Position numbers and translations under genes: made by a program
Assembly (NCBI GenBank): GCA_016296985.1
Contig: JAEDHM010000013.1
Location: 1 to 17,747, forward strand
DNA: 17,747 nucleotides
Direction: 5' to 3'
From: Clostridia bacterium
Lineage (GTDB): Bacteria; Bacillota; Clostridia; Christensenellales; CAG-1252
Notes under the pieces: generated by a model
What the model was told of the DNA's origin: nothing
Databases searched by the model: none
The model's input: the letters and a program-made list of their open reading frames with translations, nothing else
Part shown: positions 1-6,287 of the stretch, piece after piece
How the letters are laid out: each line of letters opens with the position of its first letter
Position numbering within the stretch: the stretch's first letter is position 1

Positions 1-1
1 T

Positions 2-40
2 AAAAAAAGAAAAGGCGCAAAATAGTATTTTGCCCTTTTC
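2..40 (-). terminator. Second, distal Rho-independent terminator of the rpmA operon
   Basis: On the minus strand a 13-bp stem (arms 9-22 and 28-40) with one bulged base at 16 and a 5-nt loop (23-27) is followed by a run of seven T (bases 8 to 2). It lies beyond the first terminator at 61-88, so it would catch read-through from the ribosomal operon. On the plus strand no good T-run follows, so it points leftward. Confidence 0.75.
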
Positions 41-60
41 AATTATCATTTTATCATCGC

Positions 61-88
61 AAAAAAAAGCAAAGGACTTGCCTTTGCT
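61..88 (-). terminator. Rho-independent terminator after rpmA
   Basis: On the minus strand a perfect 7-bp stem (GCAAAGG/CCTTTGC, arms 69-75 and 81-87, 5-nt loop) is followed by eight T (61-68). It begins about 11 bases after the rpmA stop and ends the rplU-prp-rpmA transcript. Confidence 0.9.
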
Positions 89-98
89 GTTTTTCTAA

Positions 99-374
99 TT
101 ATTCAGCATATACGCTGACTTGTTTGTTATCTCTGCCTTTACGCTCGAAACGTACGGTGCCGTCAACAAGGGCGAACAAAGTGTCATCTTTACCGATACC
201 TACGTTGTTACCGGGATGGATTTTTGTTCCTCTTTGTCTAACGAGGATATTGCCAGCCAAAACAAATTGACCGTCGGCTCTCTTAACGCCGAGTCTTTGA
301 GCAGCGGAATCTCTTCCGTTACGGCTGCTACCAACACCTTTCTTGTGAGCGAATAATTGAATATTAATAAACAT
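99..374 (-). CDS. rpmA: 50S ribosomal protein L27 with cleavable N-terminal extension
   Basis: Ribosomal protein L27 of the large subunit, whose N-terminal tail reaches the peptidyl-transferase centre. The 91-residue product contains the L27 signature stretch AHKKGVGSSRNGRD near the N-terminus and a typical L27 body (QRGTKIHPGNNVGIGKDDTL). It starts with MFINIQLF before AHKKG, which is the Firmicutes/Fusobacteria-type extension removed by the Prp protease after the Phe (here F8). The ATG at 374 was chosen because it gives the usual extension length; a GTG six bases upstream (380), overlapping the prp stop, is a possible alternative and lies only 4 nt from the GGAGG at 385-389. It is the last gene of the operon, directly downstream of the gene for its own processing protease. 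Confidence 0.97.
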   Translation of the reverse strand: MFINIQLFAHKKGVGSSRNGRDSAAQRLGVKRADGQFVLAGNILVRQRGTKIHPGNNVGIGKDDTLFALVDGTVRFERKGRDNKQVSVYAE

Positions 375-376
375 AA

Positions 377-703
377 TCACTTAACCTCCACTTGAATAAA
401 TTCGGGATAGCCTTCGCATAAATCCATTACGCTTAAAAGCATTGTTTCCATTAAAACCTGCGCCTTTTCGCTGATTTCTTGCGATAAGTCGGGCAACGCC
501 AGCGACAACTCGCCTTTGTCGGGATTTGTCTTATATTCCGCTTTTATTCCAAGTACCTTCAAAATACCTAATGCGGTAGATTGAATTATGGCGCTTAAAG
601 CGGCGCACAAAACGTCTTCCCCGTTGCTTGCAAAACCTGTGTGGCCTTTGCAAAGGACTTTCACTATCCTGTTATCACGCTTTTCGAATCTTACCTTTGT
701 CAT
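377..703 (-). CDS. prp: Ribosomal-processing cysteine protease Prp
   Basis: Small cysteine protease (108 aa) that removes the N-terminal extension of L27 in Firmicutes, a step needed for functional ribosomes. The family motif HTGFA(x)nG(x)DVLCAALS is intact: the catalytic His is H21 and the catalytic Cys is C33, close to the H22/C34 described for the Staphylococcus aureus enzyme. The gene lies between rplU and rpmA, the conserved position in Firmicutes. Its ATG (703-701) overlaps the rplU stop by one base (TAATG), and its TGA (379-377) lies just before the rpmA ATG, so all three genes are probably translationally coupled. It was formerly annotated as DUF464/YsxB. Confidence 0.95.
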   Translation of the reverse strand: MTKVRFEKRDNRIVKVLCKGHTGFASNGEDVLCAALSAIIQSTALGILKVLGIKAEYKTNPDKGELSLALPDLSQEISEKAQVLMETMLLSVMDLCEGYPEFIQVEVK

Positions 704-1008
704 TACTTAACGATAGAAGTAATTTTTACAGTTGTAAACGGTTGTCTGTGTCCTTGACGACGACGTTCGTTCTTTTTAGCTTTGTACTTGTAAACGATAA
801 CTTTCTTATCTTTACCTGCTGCAAGAACTGTTGCCTCGACGTGAGCACCGGCTACATCGTTGCCAACCAAAACGTTACCACCGTCATTAATCAAAAGTAC
901 AGAAAAGTTTACGCTTGCGCCGATTTCTGCATCGATTTTTTCAACGTTAATAACTTGATTTTCTTCTACGGTGTATTGTTTTCCGCCTGTTGCTATAATC
1001 GCGTACAT
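703..1008 (-). CDS. rplU: 50S ribosomal protein L21
   Basis: Large-subunit ribosomal protein L21 (101 aa), with the typical start MYAIIATGGKQYTV and the C-terminal RRRQGHRQPFTTVKI block that contacts 23S rRNA. The open frame extends 69 codons further upstream, but that part is the leader RNA, not protein: the ATG at 1008 has a strong GGAGG (1016-1020) seven bases away and gives the family length. First gene of rplU-prp-rpmA. Expression is probably controlled by the structured leader upstream. Confidence 0.97.
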   Translation of the reverse strand: MYAIIATGGKQYTVEENQVINVEKIDAEIGASVNFSVLLINDGGNVLVGNDVAGAHVEATVLAAGKDKKVIVYKYKAKKNERRRQGHRQPFTTVKITSIVK

Positions 1009-1084
1009 GATGATACCTCCTCTTTCCAGTCTCGCTGTCGGGGCGAACCTAGGGTTGCTTAAACTAGCCCTGTCCATGCGGCTC
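1009..1084 (-). ncRNA. Ribosomal protein L21 leader-like 5' UTR
   Basis: The roughly 75-nt untranslated leader between the predicted start site (about 1084) and the rplU ATG is rich in pairing: a CTAG...CTAG helix enclosed by GGGC/GCCC, and a second TCGC/GCGA hairpin just before the GGAGG. Position, length and the purine-rich motif AGTTTAAGCAAC between the CTAG arms resemble the L21 leader family of Firmicutes, an autoregulatory element upstream of rplU. Family membership is from memory and was not tested against a covariance model. Confidence 0.6.
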
Positions 1085-1090
1085 GCAACT

Positions 1091-1119
1091 ATGATAACAT
1101 AAAGGACTTTTATCGTCAA
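1091..1119 (-). promoter_or_regulatory. Promoter of rplU-prp-rpmA
   Basis: Sigma-A type boxes on the minus strand: TTGACG (1114-1119), 17-bp spacer, TATCAT (1091-1096). The predicted start site near 1084 gives the leader described for L21. Confidence 0.8.
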
Positions 1120-1231
1120 ACGTTTTGAGGCATTTTCCCTACCTTTTATAAAAAGGTTTTTATAATTTGGCGCTTTTGTATGATCTAACCTTTTTTTAAG
1201 GGAAATCCTATGCAATTTTTACTTTTTGCGC

Positions 1232-1237
1232 TATAAT
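1232..1237 (+). promoter_or_regulatory. Possible -10 box for the ogg gene
   Basis: A perfect TATAAT lies 110 bases upstream of the ogg ATG, but no convincing -35 hexamer stands 16-18 bases before it. If used, it gives a 5' UTR of about 100 nt containing the dyad at 1270-1308. Confidence 0.4.
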
Positions 1238-1269
1238 ATTTTTATAAGCATACGGCTTCTCGTTATATG

Positions 1270-1308
1270 ACTGAATTTAGGTGAAATTAATTTCCTTTCA
1301 AAATCAGT
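1270..1308 (+). repeat. Imperfect long dyad in the ogg 5' UTR
   Basis: Outer arms ACTGA/TCAGT (1270-1274, 1304-1308), a TTT/AAA pairing inside them, and a perfect 12-bp palindrome GAAATTAATTTC at the centre (1283-1294). It could be an operator or an mRNA hairpin. No T-run follows, so it is not a terminator. Confidence 0.45.
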
Positions 1309-1346
1309 AAGATAATGGGATATAGCCAAACTTAAAAGGAAAAACT

Positions 1347-2165
1347 ATGGAAAAAGCCTTCAGCGTAAACACTCCCTTTTTCAATCCAAAAGATACCCTT
1401 GAGTGCGGTCAAGTTTTTCGCTATAAAAAACTTGAAAACGGCGATTATCAAGTGATTTCAAAGGATAAAATTTGCCTTATAAAAGAAAACCCATCGGGCG
1501 GTTTTGATTTTTACACAAAGGACGGAGAGTATTTTTACAACTACTTTGATTTTCAAACCGATTATCAAGTTATCTATGATAACTTAATAAATTTGCCCCT
1601 TATGAAGGACGCAATACCAAAGGGAATGGGTATTCGGATTTTGAAACAAGACTCTTTCGAGGCCTTGATTGGGTTTATTATTTCCGCAAACAATCATATA
1701 CCTCGCATAAAGGGGATAATCGAAAAAATATGCGAAAACCTTGGGGAAAATATGGGGGATTTTTACGCCTTCCCTACTCCCATTGCAATGGCGAAAGCGG
1801 GACAAGAATTTTACAAATCTATCGGCGCTGGTTATAGAGATAGATACCTTGCGGAAACCTCAAGAGATATTGCAACGGGAAATTTCAGTTTGGAAGTAAT
1901 CGCCACCCTTCCAACGGAGAAAGCGAAAAAAAGACTTTGTCAACTTTTAGGTGTTGGTGGAAAGGTTGCCGACTGTATTTTGCAATACGGATTTGGCAGA
2001 AGCGACGTTTTCCCTACCGACACTTGGATTAAAAAAATGTACAAGCGCGCCTTTGGCGAAAACACCTTATCCGGGGAAGAAATAAGAGAGAAACTTGTGG
2101 GTATTTACGGCAATTATTCAGGCTTTGCCCAGCAATATCTCTTTTACGCTGAAAGGGAAAGTTAG
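1347..2165 (+). CDS. 8-oxoguanine DNA glycosylase/AP lyase, OGG1-like (HhH-GPD family)
   Basis: Base-excision repair glycosylase that removes 8-oxoguanine and nicks the abasic site. The 272-aa product has the N-terminal ECGQVFRY motif of bacterial OGG1-like proteins, an IISANNHIPRI helix (111-121) equivalent to the NNN region of human OGG1, and the helix-hairpin-helix GVGGKVADC (202-210). K206 matches the Schiff-base lysine (human K249), and D225 in VFPTDTW matches the conserved catalytic aspartate (human D268). The ATG at 1347 is preceded by AAAGGA with good spacing. The gene converges on ung: the two stop codons overlap on opposite strands (2162-2165), and its terminator lies inside the ung coding sequence. 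It could be named ogg. Confidence 0.92.
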   Translation: MEKAFSVNTPFFNPKDTLECGQVFRYKKLENGDYQVISKDKICLIKENPSGGFDFYTKDGEYFYNYFDFQTDYQVIYDNLINLPLMKDAIPKGMGIRILKQDSFEALIGFIISANNHIPRIKGIIEKICENLGENMGDFYAFPTPIAMAKAGQEFYKSIGAGYRDRYLAETSRDIATGNFSLEVIATLPTEKAKKRLCQLLGVGGKVADCILQYGFGRSDVFPTDTWIKKMYKRAFGENTLSGEEIREKLVGIYGNYSGFAQQYLFYAERES

Positions 2166-2833
2166 TCTTCTAACTGCCAATCAATGGGGCTTTGCCCCAT
2201 TTTTTTTAGAAATTCGTTGGCTTTTGAAAAGTGTTTACAGCCGAAAAACCCGTTGTATGCCGATAGCGGAGAAGGATGAGGCGCTTGCAAGACAAGGTGA
2301 TTGCTTTTCTTTACCAAACTTGCCTTTTTTCTTGCGTTTGCTCCCCAAAGCATAAATACCACGGGCTCATCTTTTTGAGCAAGAGTTTCAATAATATGGT
2401 CGGTGAATATCTCCCACCCCATGCCTTTGTGACTGTTGGCGCAATTTGCTCTTACTGTAAGGACGGCGTTTAACAGAAACACCCCTTGCTTTGCCCATTT
2501 TGTAAGGTTTCCGTGAGAAGGTTGGGTTATACCCAAATCACTTTTTTGCTCCTTGTAGATATTAACAAGGGAGGGGGGTACGTCAACCCCTTTTTGAACT
2601 GAAAAAGCAAGACCGTGGGCTTGTCCCTCGCCGTGATAGGGATCTTGTCCTAAAATTACCACTTTAACCTCGCTGTAAGGAGTGTAGTTGAAGGCGTTGA
2701 AAATATCGTGCATATTGGGAAAAATGCGTTTTGTGGCATATTCTTCTTTCAAGAAAAGACGAAGTGATTTGTAGTAATCACTTTGAAATTCTCTCTCTAA
2801 AATATCCTTCCAATCGTTTTTGCACTCAAACAT
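2162..2833 (-). CDS. ung: Uracil-DNA glycosylase, family 1
   Basis: Removes uracil from DNA as the first step of base-excision repair. The 223-aa product carries GQDPYH (62-67, with catalytic D64), LLNAVLTV (the uracil-recognition Asn122), HPSPLS (186-191, with H186) and the C-terminal PIDW. The ATG at 2833 was chosen: GGTGAT at 2843-2838 can pair with the 3' end of the anti-Shine-Dalgarno and is well spaced. A GTG at 2842 would add three residues. It sits one base behind the stop of the methyltransferase gene, so the two are probably co-transcribed. The codons for the last 15 residues also encode the opposite-strand terminator of the ogg gene. Confidence 0.97.
   Translation of the reverse strand: MFECKNDWKDILEREFQSDYYKSLRLFLKEEYATKRIFPNMHDIFNAFNYTPYSEVKVVILGQDPYHGEGQAHGLAFSVQKGVDVPPSLVNIYKEQKSDLGITQPSHGNLTKWAKQGVFLLNAVLTVRANCANSHKGMGWEIFTDHIIETLAQKDEPVVFMLWGANARKKASLVKKSNHLVLQAPHPSPLSAYNGFFGCKHFSKANEFLKKMGQSPIDWQLED
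2184..2207 (+). terminator. Terminator of the ogg gene, embedded in the ung coding sequence
   Basis: Perfect 7-bp stem ATGGGGC/GCCCCAT (2184-2190, 2194-2200) with a TTT loop, followed by seven T (2201-2207). It starts 19 bases after the ogg stop and lies wholly within the last codons of ung on the other strand. No T-run follows in the minus direction, so it works one way only. Confidence 0.88.
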
Positions 2834-2834
2834 T

Positions 2835-3989
2835 TTAATCACCCGTTATCAAGTTTGTATCCTTGGGTTTTTTGCCCAAATATTGATATAGCCTACACTC
2901 GAGGTCGCCGTTGTAAAGTTTTCTCGTTCTATCCGCTTTTTTGCCGAAAACCGATTCAAAATCTCCGTATGCGGTGATTAAAAACAAGGACCAGTCGGGC
3001 AAGTTTTTGTACACCTTTTGAAAATCTTGGTACAAAAGTCTAAGTTCTTTTTCAGACAAAAGTCTTTCGCCGTAGGGAGGATTTGTGATAACCACGCCAT
3101 AGGCTTTGCTACTTTTTACCTCGCGCATATCCATACATTGAAAATGGATATACTCGTAAACGCCTGCGTTTTTGGCGTGATGTTCGGCAAGACGGATTGC
3201 ATTTTTATCAACGTCAAATGCGGAAATTTGCAACGTCCTGTCCTTTTTTACCCTTTCCTTCGCTTCACTTCTTGCCTTGTCTTTCGCTTCTTGAGGAAAG
3301 TTATCCCACCACTCGTAAGCAAAGGTGCGACAAAGACCGGGAGCCTTGTCAAGACCTATCATTGCCGCCTCGATTGCCAAAGTACCGCTTCCGCAAAAAG
3401 GATCGATAAAGGGACGGTTATAACGCCATACCGAAAGAAGTATAATTGCCGCCGCCAAAGTTTCCTTCATAGGGGCAGCGCCCACAAGGTTTCGATACCC
3501 TCTCTTGTGCAAGGGCGAGCCCGAGGTGTCGATATACAAAACCGCCTCGTCCTTGATTATGGTAAACTCTATTCTATACTCGCTCCCGTCTTCCAAAATC
3601 TCTGCTACGCGATAAGCCTTTTTTAGAGCGACTACAATGGATTTTTTGATTATGGACTGACAAGCGGAAACGCCGTAAAGCACGCTTCCCACGCACTTTC
3701 CATTTACGGGGAAAGATGCGTCAACGGGCAAAAAACTTTTCCAGTCGAGTTTGGAAACGCCCTCGAAAAGTTGGTCGAAACTGGTACAGGGGAAACGGCC
3801 TACCTCGATATACACCCTATCCGCAGTACGTAAAAACATATTGCATCTTGCAACGTCAAGAGCGGTTCCCTCAAAGGAAAGACGACCGGAAATTGCGGGG
3901 GCGTTTTCAATGCCTAAATCCCTAAGTTCGCGTTTTGTTACCGCCTCGATTCCTGATGCTGTTGTAACGGAAATTTTATACTTTTTCAT
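2835..3989 (-). CDS. rlmL: THUMP-domain 23S rRNA guanine-N2 methyltransferase, RlmL/YpsC family
   Basis: Class I SAM-dependent RNA methyltransferase (384 aa), best matched to the YpsC/RlmL family, which is linked to N2-methylation of a guanine in 23S rRNA. Residues from about 5 to 155 form the N-terminal ferredoxin-like plus THUMP region. The catalytic part contains the SAM-binding motif DPFCGSGT (196-203), an acidic motif at FDVD (258-261) and the target-base motif NPPYGERL (303-310). The length is that of the Gram-positive form, lacking the second RlmK half of the E. coli fusion. Its own promoter lies at 4064-4092. The ribosome binding site is weak (GGTTGAG). The exact rRNA position modified cannot be read from the sequence. 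Confidence 0.88.
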   Translation of the reverse strand: MKKYKISVTTASGIEAVTKRELRDLGIENAPAISGRLSFEGTALDVARCNMFLRTADRVYIEVGRFPCTSFDQLFEGVSKLDWKSFLPVDASFPVNGKCVGSVLYGVSACQSIIKKSIVVALKKAYRVAEILEDGSEYRIEFTIIKDEAVLYIDTSGSPLHKRGYRNLVGAAPMKETLAAAIILLSVWRYNRPFIDPFCGSGTLAIEAAMIGLDKAPGLCRTFAYEWWDNFPQEAKDKARSEAKERVKKDRTLQISAFDVDKNAIRLAEHHAKNAGVYEYIHFQCMDMREVKSSKAYGVVITNPPYGERLLSEKELRLLYQDFQKVYKNLPDWSLFLITAYGDFESVFGKKADRTRKLYNGDLECRLYQYLGKKPKDTNLITGD

Positions 3990-4063
3990 AACTACTCAAC
4001 CATATCAAACTTTCTTGTCTTATATTCAAAACTCATTTTCTTTCTTCTTTACAAAGCCTTTTT

Positions 4064-4092
4064 ATTATACAATAATCCTTTGCAAATTTCAA
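4064..4092 (-). promoter_or_regulatory. Promoter of rlmL-ung
   Basis: Minus strand TTGAAA (4087-4092), 17-bp spacer, perfect TATAAT (4064-4069). The predicted 5' UTR is about 68 nt. Confidence 0.75.
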
Positions 4093-4140
4093 GGATATAA
4101 AAAAGCCAAAAAGAATAGGTATATATTTTTTTCGATTGAC

Positions 4141-4166
4141 TTTTGAATTTTTGTAAATATTCAAAA
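4141..4166. repeat. Inverted repeat upstream of the membrane-protein gene
   Basis: Perfect 8-bp arms TTTTGAAT (4141-4148) and ATTCAAAA (4159-4166) separated by 10 bp, about 30 bp before the extended -10 at 4192-4200. The spacing and AT-richness suit an operator, but that is inference. Confidence 0.45.
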
Positions 4167-4191
4167 AAAGACACCTATCTCCCCCATTGTG

Positions 4192-4200
4192 TGCTATACT
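4192..4200 (+). promoter_or_regulatory. Extended -10 promoter of the membrane-protein gene
   Basis: TGCTATACT at 4192-4200 is an extended -10 element; no good -35 stands at the usual distance. It lies 33 bases before the ATG at 4233. Confidence 0.55.
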
Positions 4201-4232
4201 TAAGAAAAGAAAAATTTAAAAAGAGGAAAATT

Positions 4233-5153
4233 ATGAAAAAATTTTTTGCAGGACTTTTGATTACCATTTTATGTATCGTGGCAATAGTTGTAATTGCAGC
4301 CGTCGTAGTGGTAAACCTTACCCCCAGACAGTTGAAACTTGAAGACCTTTCCCTTGGCAATATGACTATTGAGGAATTGGGTATCGCCGATACGAAAATT
4401 TTAGAGATTATAAAGAGTATAACCAATATTGGAAAAGTTGAGGAAGACGACGTAGTAAACCGCCCCTTCGACAGCACCGCTGAAAAGGATAAAGCAGAGG
4501 GAAACCTTGACAACAGCTCGGTAAGCGAAGGTAGCCTTTCGGATATTTTGAAGGATAAAGTAGTTTACGACAAAAGATATCTTCTCACCTATCAAGATAC
4601 CACGATTGCCTACATGCTTGACAGCGCAATCCACGATGCGAAAAATCCCTCCGAAGCAATCGAAGTGCTTCAAAACGCTCATATTTCAGTTAAAGAAATT
4701 GCTATCACCAAAAAGAATTCTAATGGAGAAATACGTATCGTAGCCGAAATAAACTTGGGCGATTTCAAGGCTCAAATCGAAGATAAGCTAGGCGCTGCAA
4801 AATCCTTTTTGACAGTACCTGAAAAGGTGTTCTTGGTAAGCGAGCTTGACTTTACCGTAGATAGCAACGGCAAGATGCAAACTACCTCAAAATCCCTTTC
4901 CATCAACGGCAACAACGAAGATCCCGTTTCAAAAGCCATCATTCAAGTGGTACTTTCTAATATGGGAGAAGGCATGACTTTAGAAAAACTTAACGGATAT
5001 ATGGGAAGCGCGCTTTCGGAAATTATCTACAACCTTGGCGCAATCGGTGAAGCAACCGTAAAAGAGGGCAACGTAGTAGAAGGCGAGCCTACTTTGGGAT
5101 TCGGCGGTATTAAGGAAAACGCTATCTGCGTTATTACTCACGTATCCGCATAA
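4233..5153 (+). CDS. Single-pass membrane-anchored protein of unknown function
   Basis: I do not recognise this 306-residue protein. It begins MKKFF and has one strongly hydrophobic segment (about residues 5-29) with no lipobox, so it is probably an uncleaved anchor with the remaining 275 or so residues outside the cell. The outer part has a short acidic, Ser-rich linker (about 68-102), then an alternating hydrophobic pattern (for example EIRIVAEINLGDF and KVFLVSELDFTVD) suggesting beta strands, and a C-terminal Gly/Val-rich segment. The open frame extends 30 codons upstream, but the ATG at 4233 has GAGG six bases before it and fits the anchor. It is a single-gene unit with its own promoter and terminator. 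Function is not assigned. Confidence 0.8.
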   Translation: MKKFFAGLLITILCIVAIVVIAAVVVVNLTPRQLKLEDLSLGNMTIEELGIADTKILEIIKSITNIGKVEEDDVVNRPFDSTAEKDKAEGNLDNSSVSEGSLSDILKDKVVYDKRYLLTYQDTTIAYMLDSAIHDAKNPSEAIEVLQNAHISVKEIAITKKNSNGEIRIVAEINLGDFKAQIEDKLGAAKSFLTVPEKVFLVSELDFTVDSNGKMQTTSKSLSINGNNEDPVSKAIIQVVLSNMGEGMTLEKLNGYMGSALSEIIYNLGAIGEATVKEGNVVEGEPTLGFGGIKENAICVITHVSA

Positions 5154-5171
5154 AAAAACACGTAAAAAGTA

Positions 5172-5203
5172 AAAGGGAGCAACTTTGGTTGCTCCCCTTT
5201 TTT
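5172..5203. terminator. Bidirectional terminator between the membrane-protein gene and rbr
   Basis: Perfect 9-bp stem GGGAGCAAC/GTTGCTCCC (5175-5183, 5188-5196) with a TTTG loop. A T-run follows on the plus strand (5198-5203), and on the minus strand TTTTACTTTTT follows. It serves two convergent genes. Confidence 0.9.
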
Positions 5204-5236
5204 GTTTATCTTTGGGTTTTTATGATATCGTCAATC

Positions 5237-5779
5237 TTAATAATTGAATGCTTTTACCATAAAGTATGCTTTGGGATGGTTGCATACGGGGCACATTTCG
5301 GGGGCTTTTTTGCCGATTACGATATGACCGCAGTTTGAGCATTCCCAAATAGCGTCGCCTTCTTTGCTGAATACGAGGTCGCCTTCAACGTTGGCAAGAA
5401 GTTTGCGATAACGTTCTTCGTGAGCCTTTTCAATTTTTGCTACCATTTCAAACTTGAGTGCGATTTCGATAAAGCCTTCTTCTCTTGCTTCTTTTGCCAT
5501 ACGGGCATACATATCAGTCCATTCGCCGTATTCACCTTCAGCAGCGTCTAAGAGGTTTTCAGAGGTAGAGGGTACTTCGCCACCGTGAAGATACTTAAAC
5601 CACAATTTTGCGTGTTCTTTTTCGTTGTTTGCAGTCTCTTCAAAAATATGCGCGATTTGTACAAAACCGTCTTTTTTTGCCTTAGATGCGTAGTAGGTGT
5701 ACTTGTTTCTGGCTTGGCTTTCGCCTGCAAAAGCTTCCATCAAATTTTTCTCTGTCTTTGTTCCTTTCAAATCTTTCAT
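5237..5779 (-). CDS. rbr: Rubrerythrin
   Basis: Non-haem iron peroxidase that reduces hydrogen peroxide to water in anaerobes, using electrons from rubredoxin or NADH-linked partners. The 180-aa product has the ferritin-like diiron domain with E20 (AFAGESQARN), E53 and H56 (NEKEHAK), E97 and the helix KIEKAHEERY (116-124), followed by a C-terminal rubredoxin-type FeS4 domain with C147/C150 and C163/C166. It is 48 bases downstream of perR on the same strand, so the pair is probably an oxidative-stress operon controlled by PerR. GGGAG stands well placed before the ATG. A small GC-rich hairpin lies in the gap from perR. Confidence 0.96.
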   Translation of the reverse strand: MKDLKGTKTEKNLMEAFAGESQARNKYTYYASKAKKDGFVQIAHIFEETANNEKEHAKLWFKYLHGGEVPSTSENLLDAAEGEYGEWTDMYARMAKEAREEGFIEIALKFEMVAKIEKAHEERYRKLLANVEGDLVFSKEGDAIWECSNCGHIVIGKKAPEMCPVCNHPKAYFMVKAFNY

Positions 5780-5808
5780 AATAAAACTCCCTTTAATTTT
5801 TTATTAAA

Positions 5809-5821
5809 ACCGCAATGCGGT
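5809..5821 (-). repeat. Short GC-rich hairpin between perR and rbr
   Basis: ACCGCA/TGCGGT (5809-5814, 5816-5821) around a single central base; on the minus strand it is followed by TTTAATAAAAAATT. It may be a weak attenuator or an RNA-processing or stability element in the perR-rbr transcript. The T-run is short, so it is not called a full terminator. Confidence 0.4.
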
Positions 5822-5827
5822 AAATTC

Positions 5828-6193
5828 CTATGCCTCGATACCTTCACATTTGTCGCAAAGATAGTCGATATTAAGTCTGTATCCCTTTATCTTTTTTCCA
5901 AGTACCCTTTCAATTTGCTCGGTAAGAGAGGGAATAGCAAGGTCGATGATGCCACCGCAACGTGAACAAACACAGTGGTCGTGCGGGATAATTTTATCAA
6001 ATCTATCACAGCTACCAATACCCTTGATACGCCTGATTTTTCCCTCTTTCGCAAGTACGTTGATATTGTTGTAAACGGTAGCCATCACAATGCCGGGAAA
6101 AACCTTTTTCACCTTGAAAAAGATTTCTTCCGCGGTAAGGTGATCGGAGGATTTTTGAATAATATCAATTATCGCTTGCCTTTTTGCTGTCAT
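5828..6193 (-). CDS. perR: Peroxide-responsive repressor PerR (Fur family)
   Basis: Fur-family metal-dependent repressor, 121 aa. The winged-helix recognition helix holds ATVYNNINVL (38-47). The regulatory metal ligands match PerR rather than Fur: H18, D66 (in DRFD), H71, H73 (HDH) and D84, parallel to H37, D85, H91, H93 and D104 of Bacillus subtilis PerR. The structural zinc site is C76/C79 and C113/C116. The open frame runs 19 codons further upstream, but the ATG at 6193 has GAGG five bases before it, and the extension overlaps the promoter. The position just before rubrerythrin and divergent from an Fe-S oxidoreductase supports a peroxide sensor. Per-box-like sites lie in the shared intergenic region. 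Confidence 0.88.
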   Translation of the reverse strand: MTAKRQAIIDIIQKSSDHLTAEEIFFKVKKVFPGIVMATVYNNINVLAKEGKIRRIKGIGSCDRFDKIIPHDHCVCSRCGGIIDLAIPSLTEQIERVLGKKIKGYRLNIDYLCDKCEGIEA

Positions 6194-6213
6194 CTTTGCC
6201 TCACTTTTTAAAA

Positions 6214-6228
6214 CTATTCTAATTCTAA
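6214..6228 (-). promoter_or_regulatory. Per-box-like site at the perR -10
   Basis: The minus-strand 15-mer TTAGAATTAGAATAG matches the PerR consensus TTATAAT-N-ATTATAA at 10 of 14 positions and covers the -10 box, as expected for autorepression. The match is moderate in AT-rich DNA. Confidence 0.4.
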
Positions 6229-6250
6229 ATTTTAAAATAAAATTTGTCAA
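6222..6250 (-). promoter_or_regulatory. Promoter of perR-rbr with internal dyad
   Basis: Minus strand TTGACA (6245-6250), 17-bp spacer, TAGAAT (6222-6227). The spacer is almost filled by a 19-bp dyad (6227-6245) with perfect 8-bp arms AAATTTTA/TAAAATTT around a 3-bp centre. Confidence 0.78.
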
Positions 6251-6287
6251 TGTTTTTTACTTTTTTTTGAAATAATTTTTTATATCC

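Noticed and set aside
628..1062. 144-codon plus-strand open frame
   Set aside because: It is antisense to rplU, prp and the leader, has no protein-like composition and no suitable ribosome binding site.
1009..1215. N-terminal extension of ribosomal protein L21 (69 extra residues in frame)
   Set aside because: L21 homologues start at MYAIIATGGKQY; the extra stretch covers the promoter and leader RNA, and GGAGG stands just before 1008.
3018..3626. 202-codon plus-strand open frame inside rlmL
   Set aside because: It overlaps a clear methyltransferase gene on the other strand and resembles no protein; it is a codon-usage shadow.
5585..5965. Plus-strand open frame over rbr and perR
   Set aside because: It is antisense to two well-supported genes and spans their junction.
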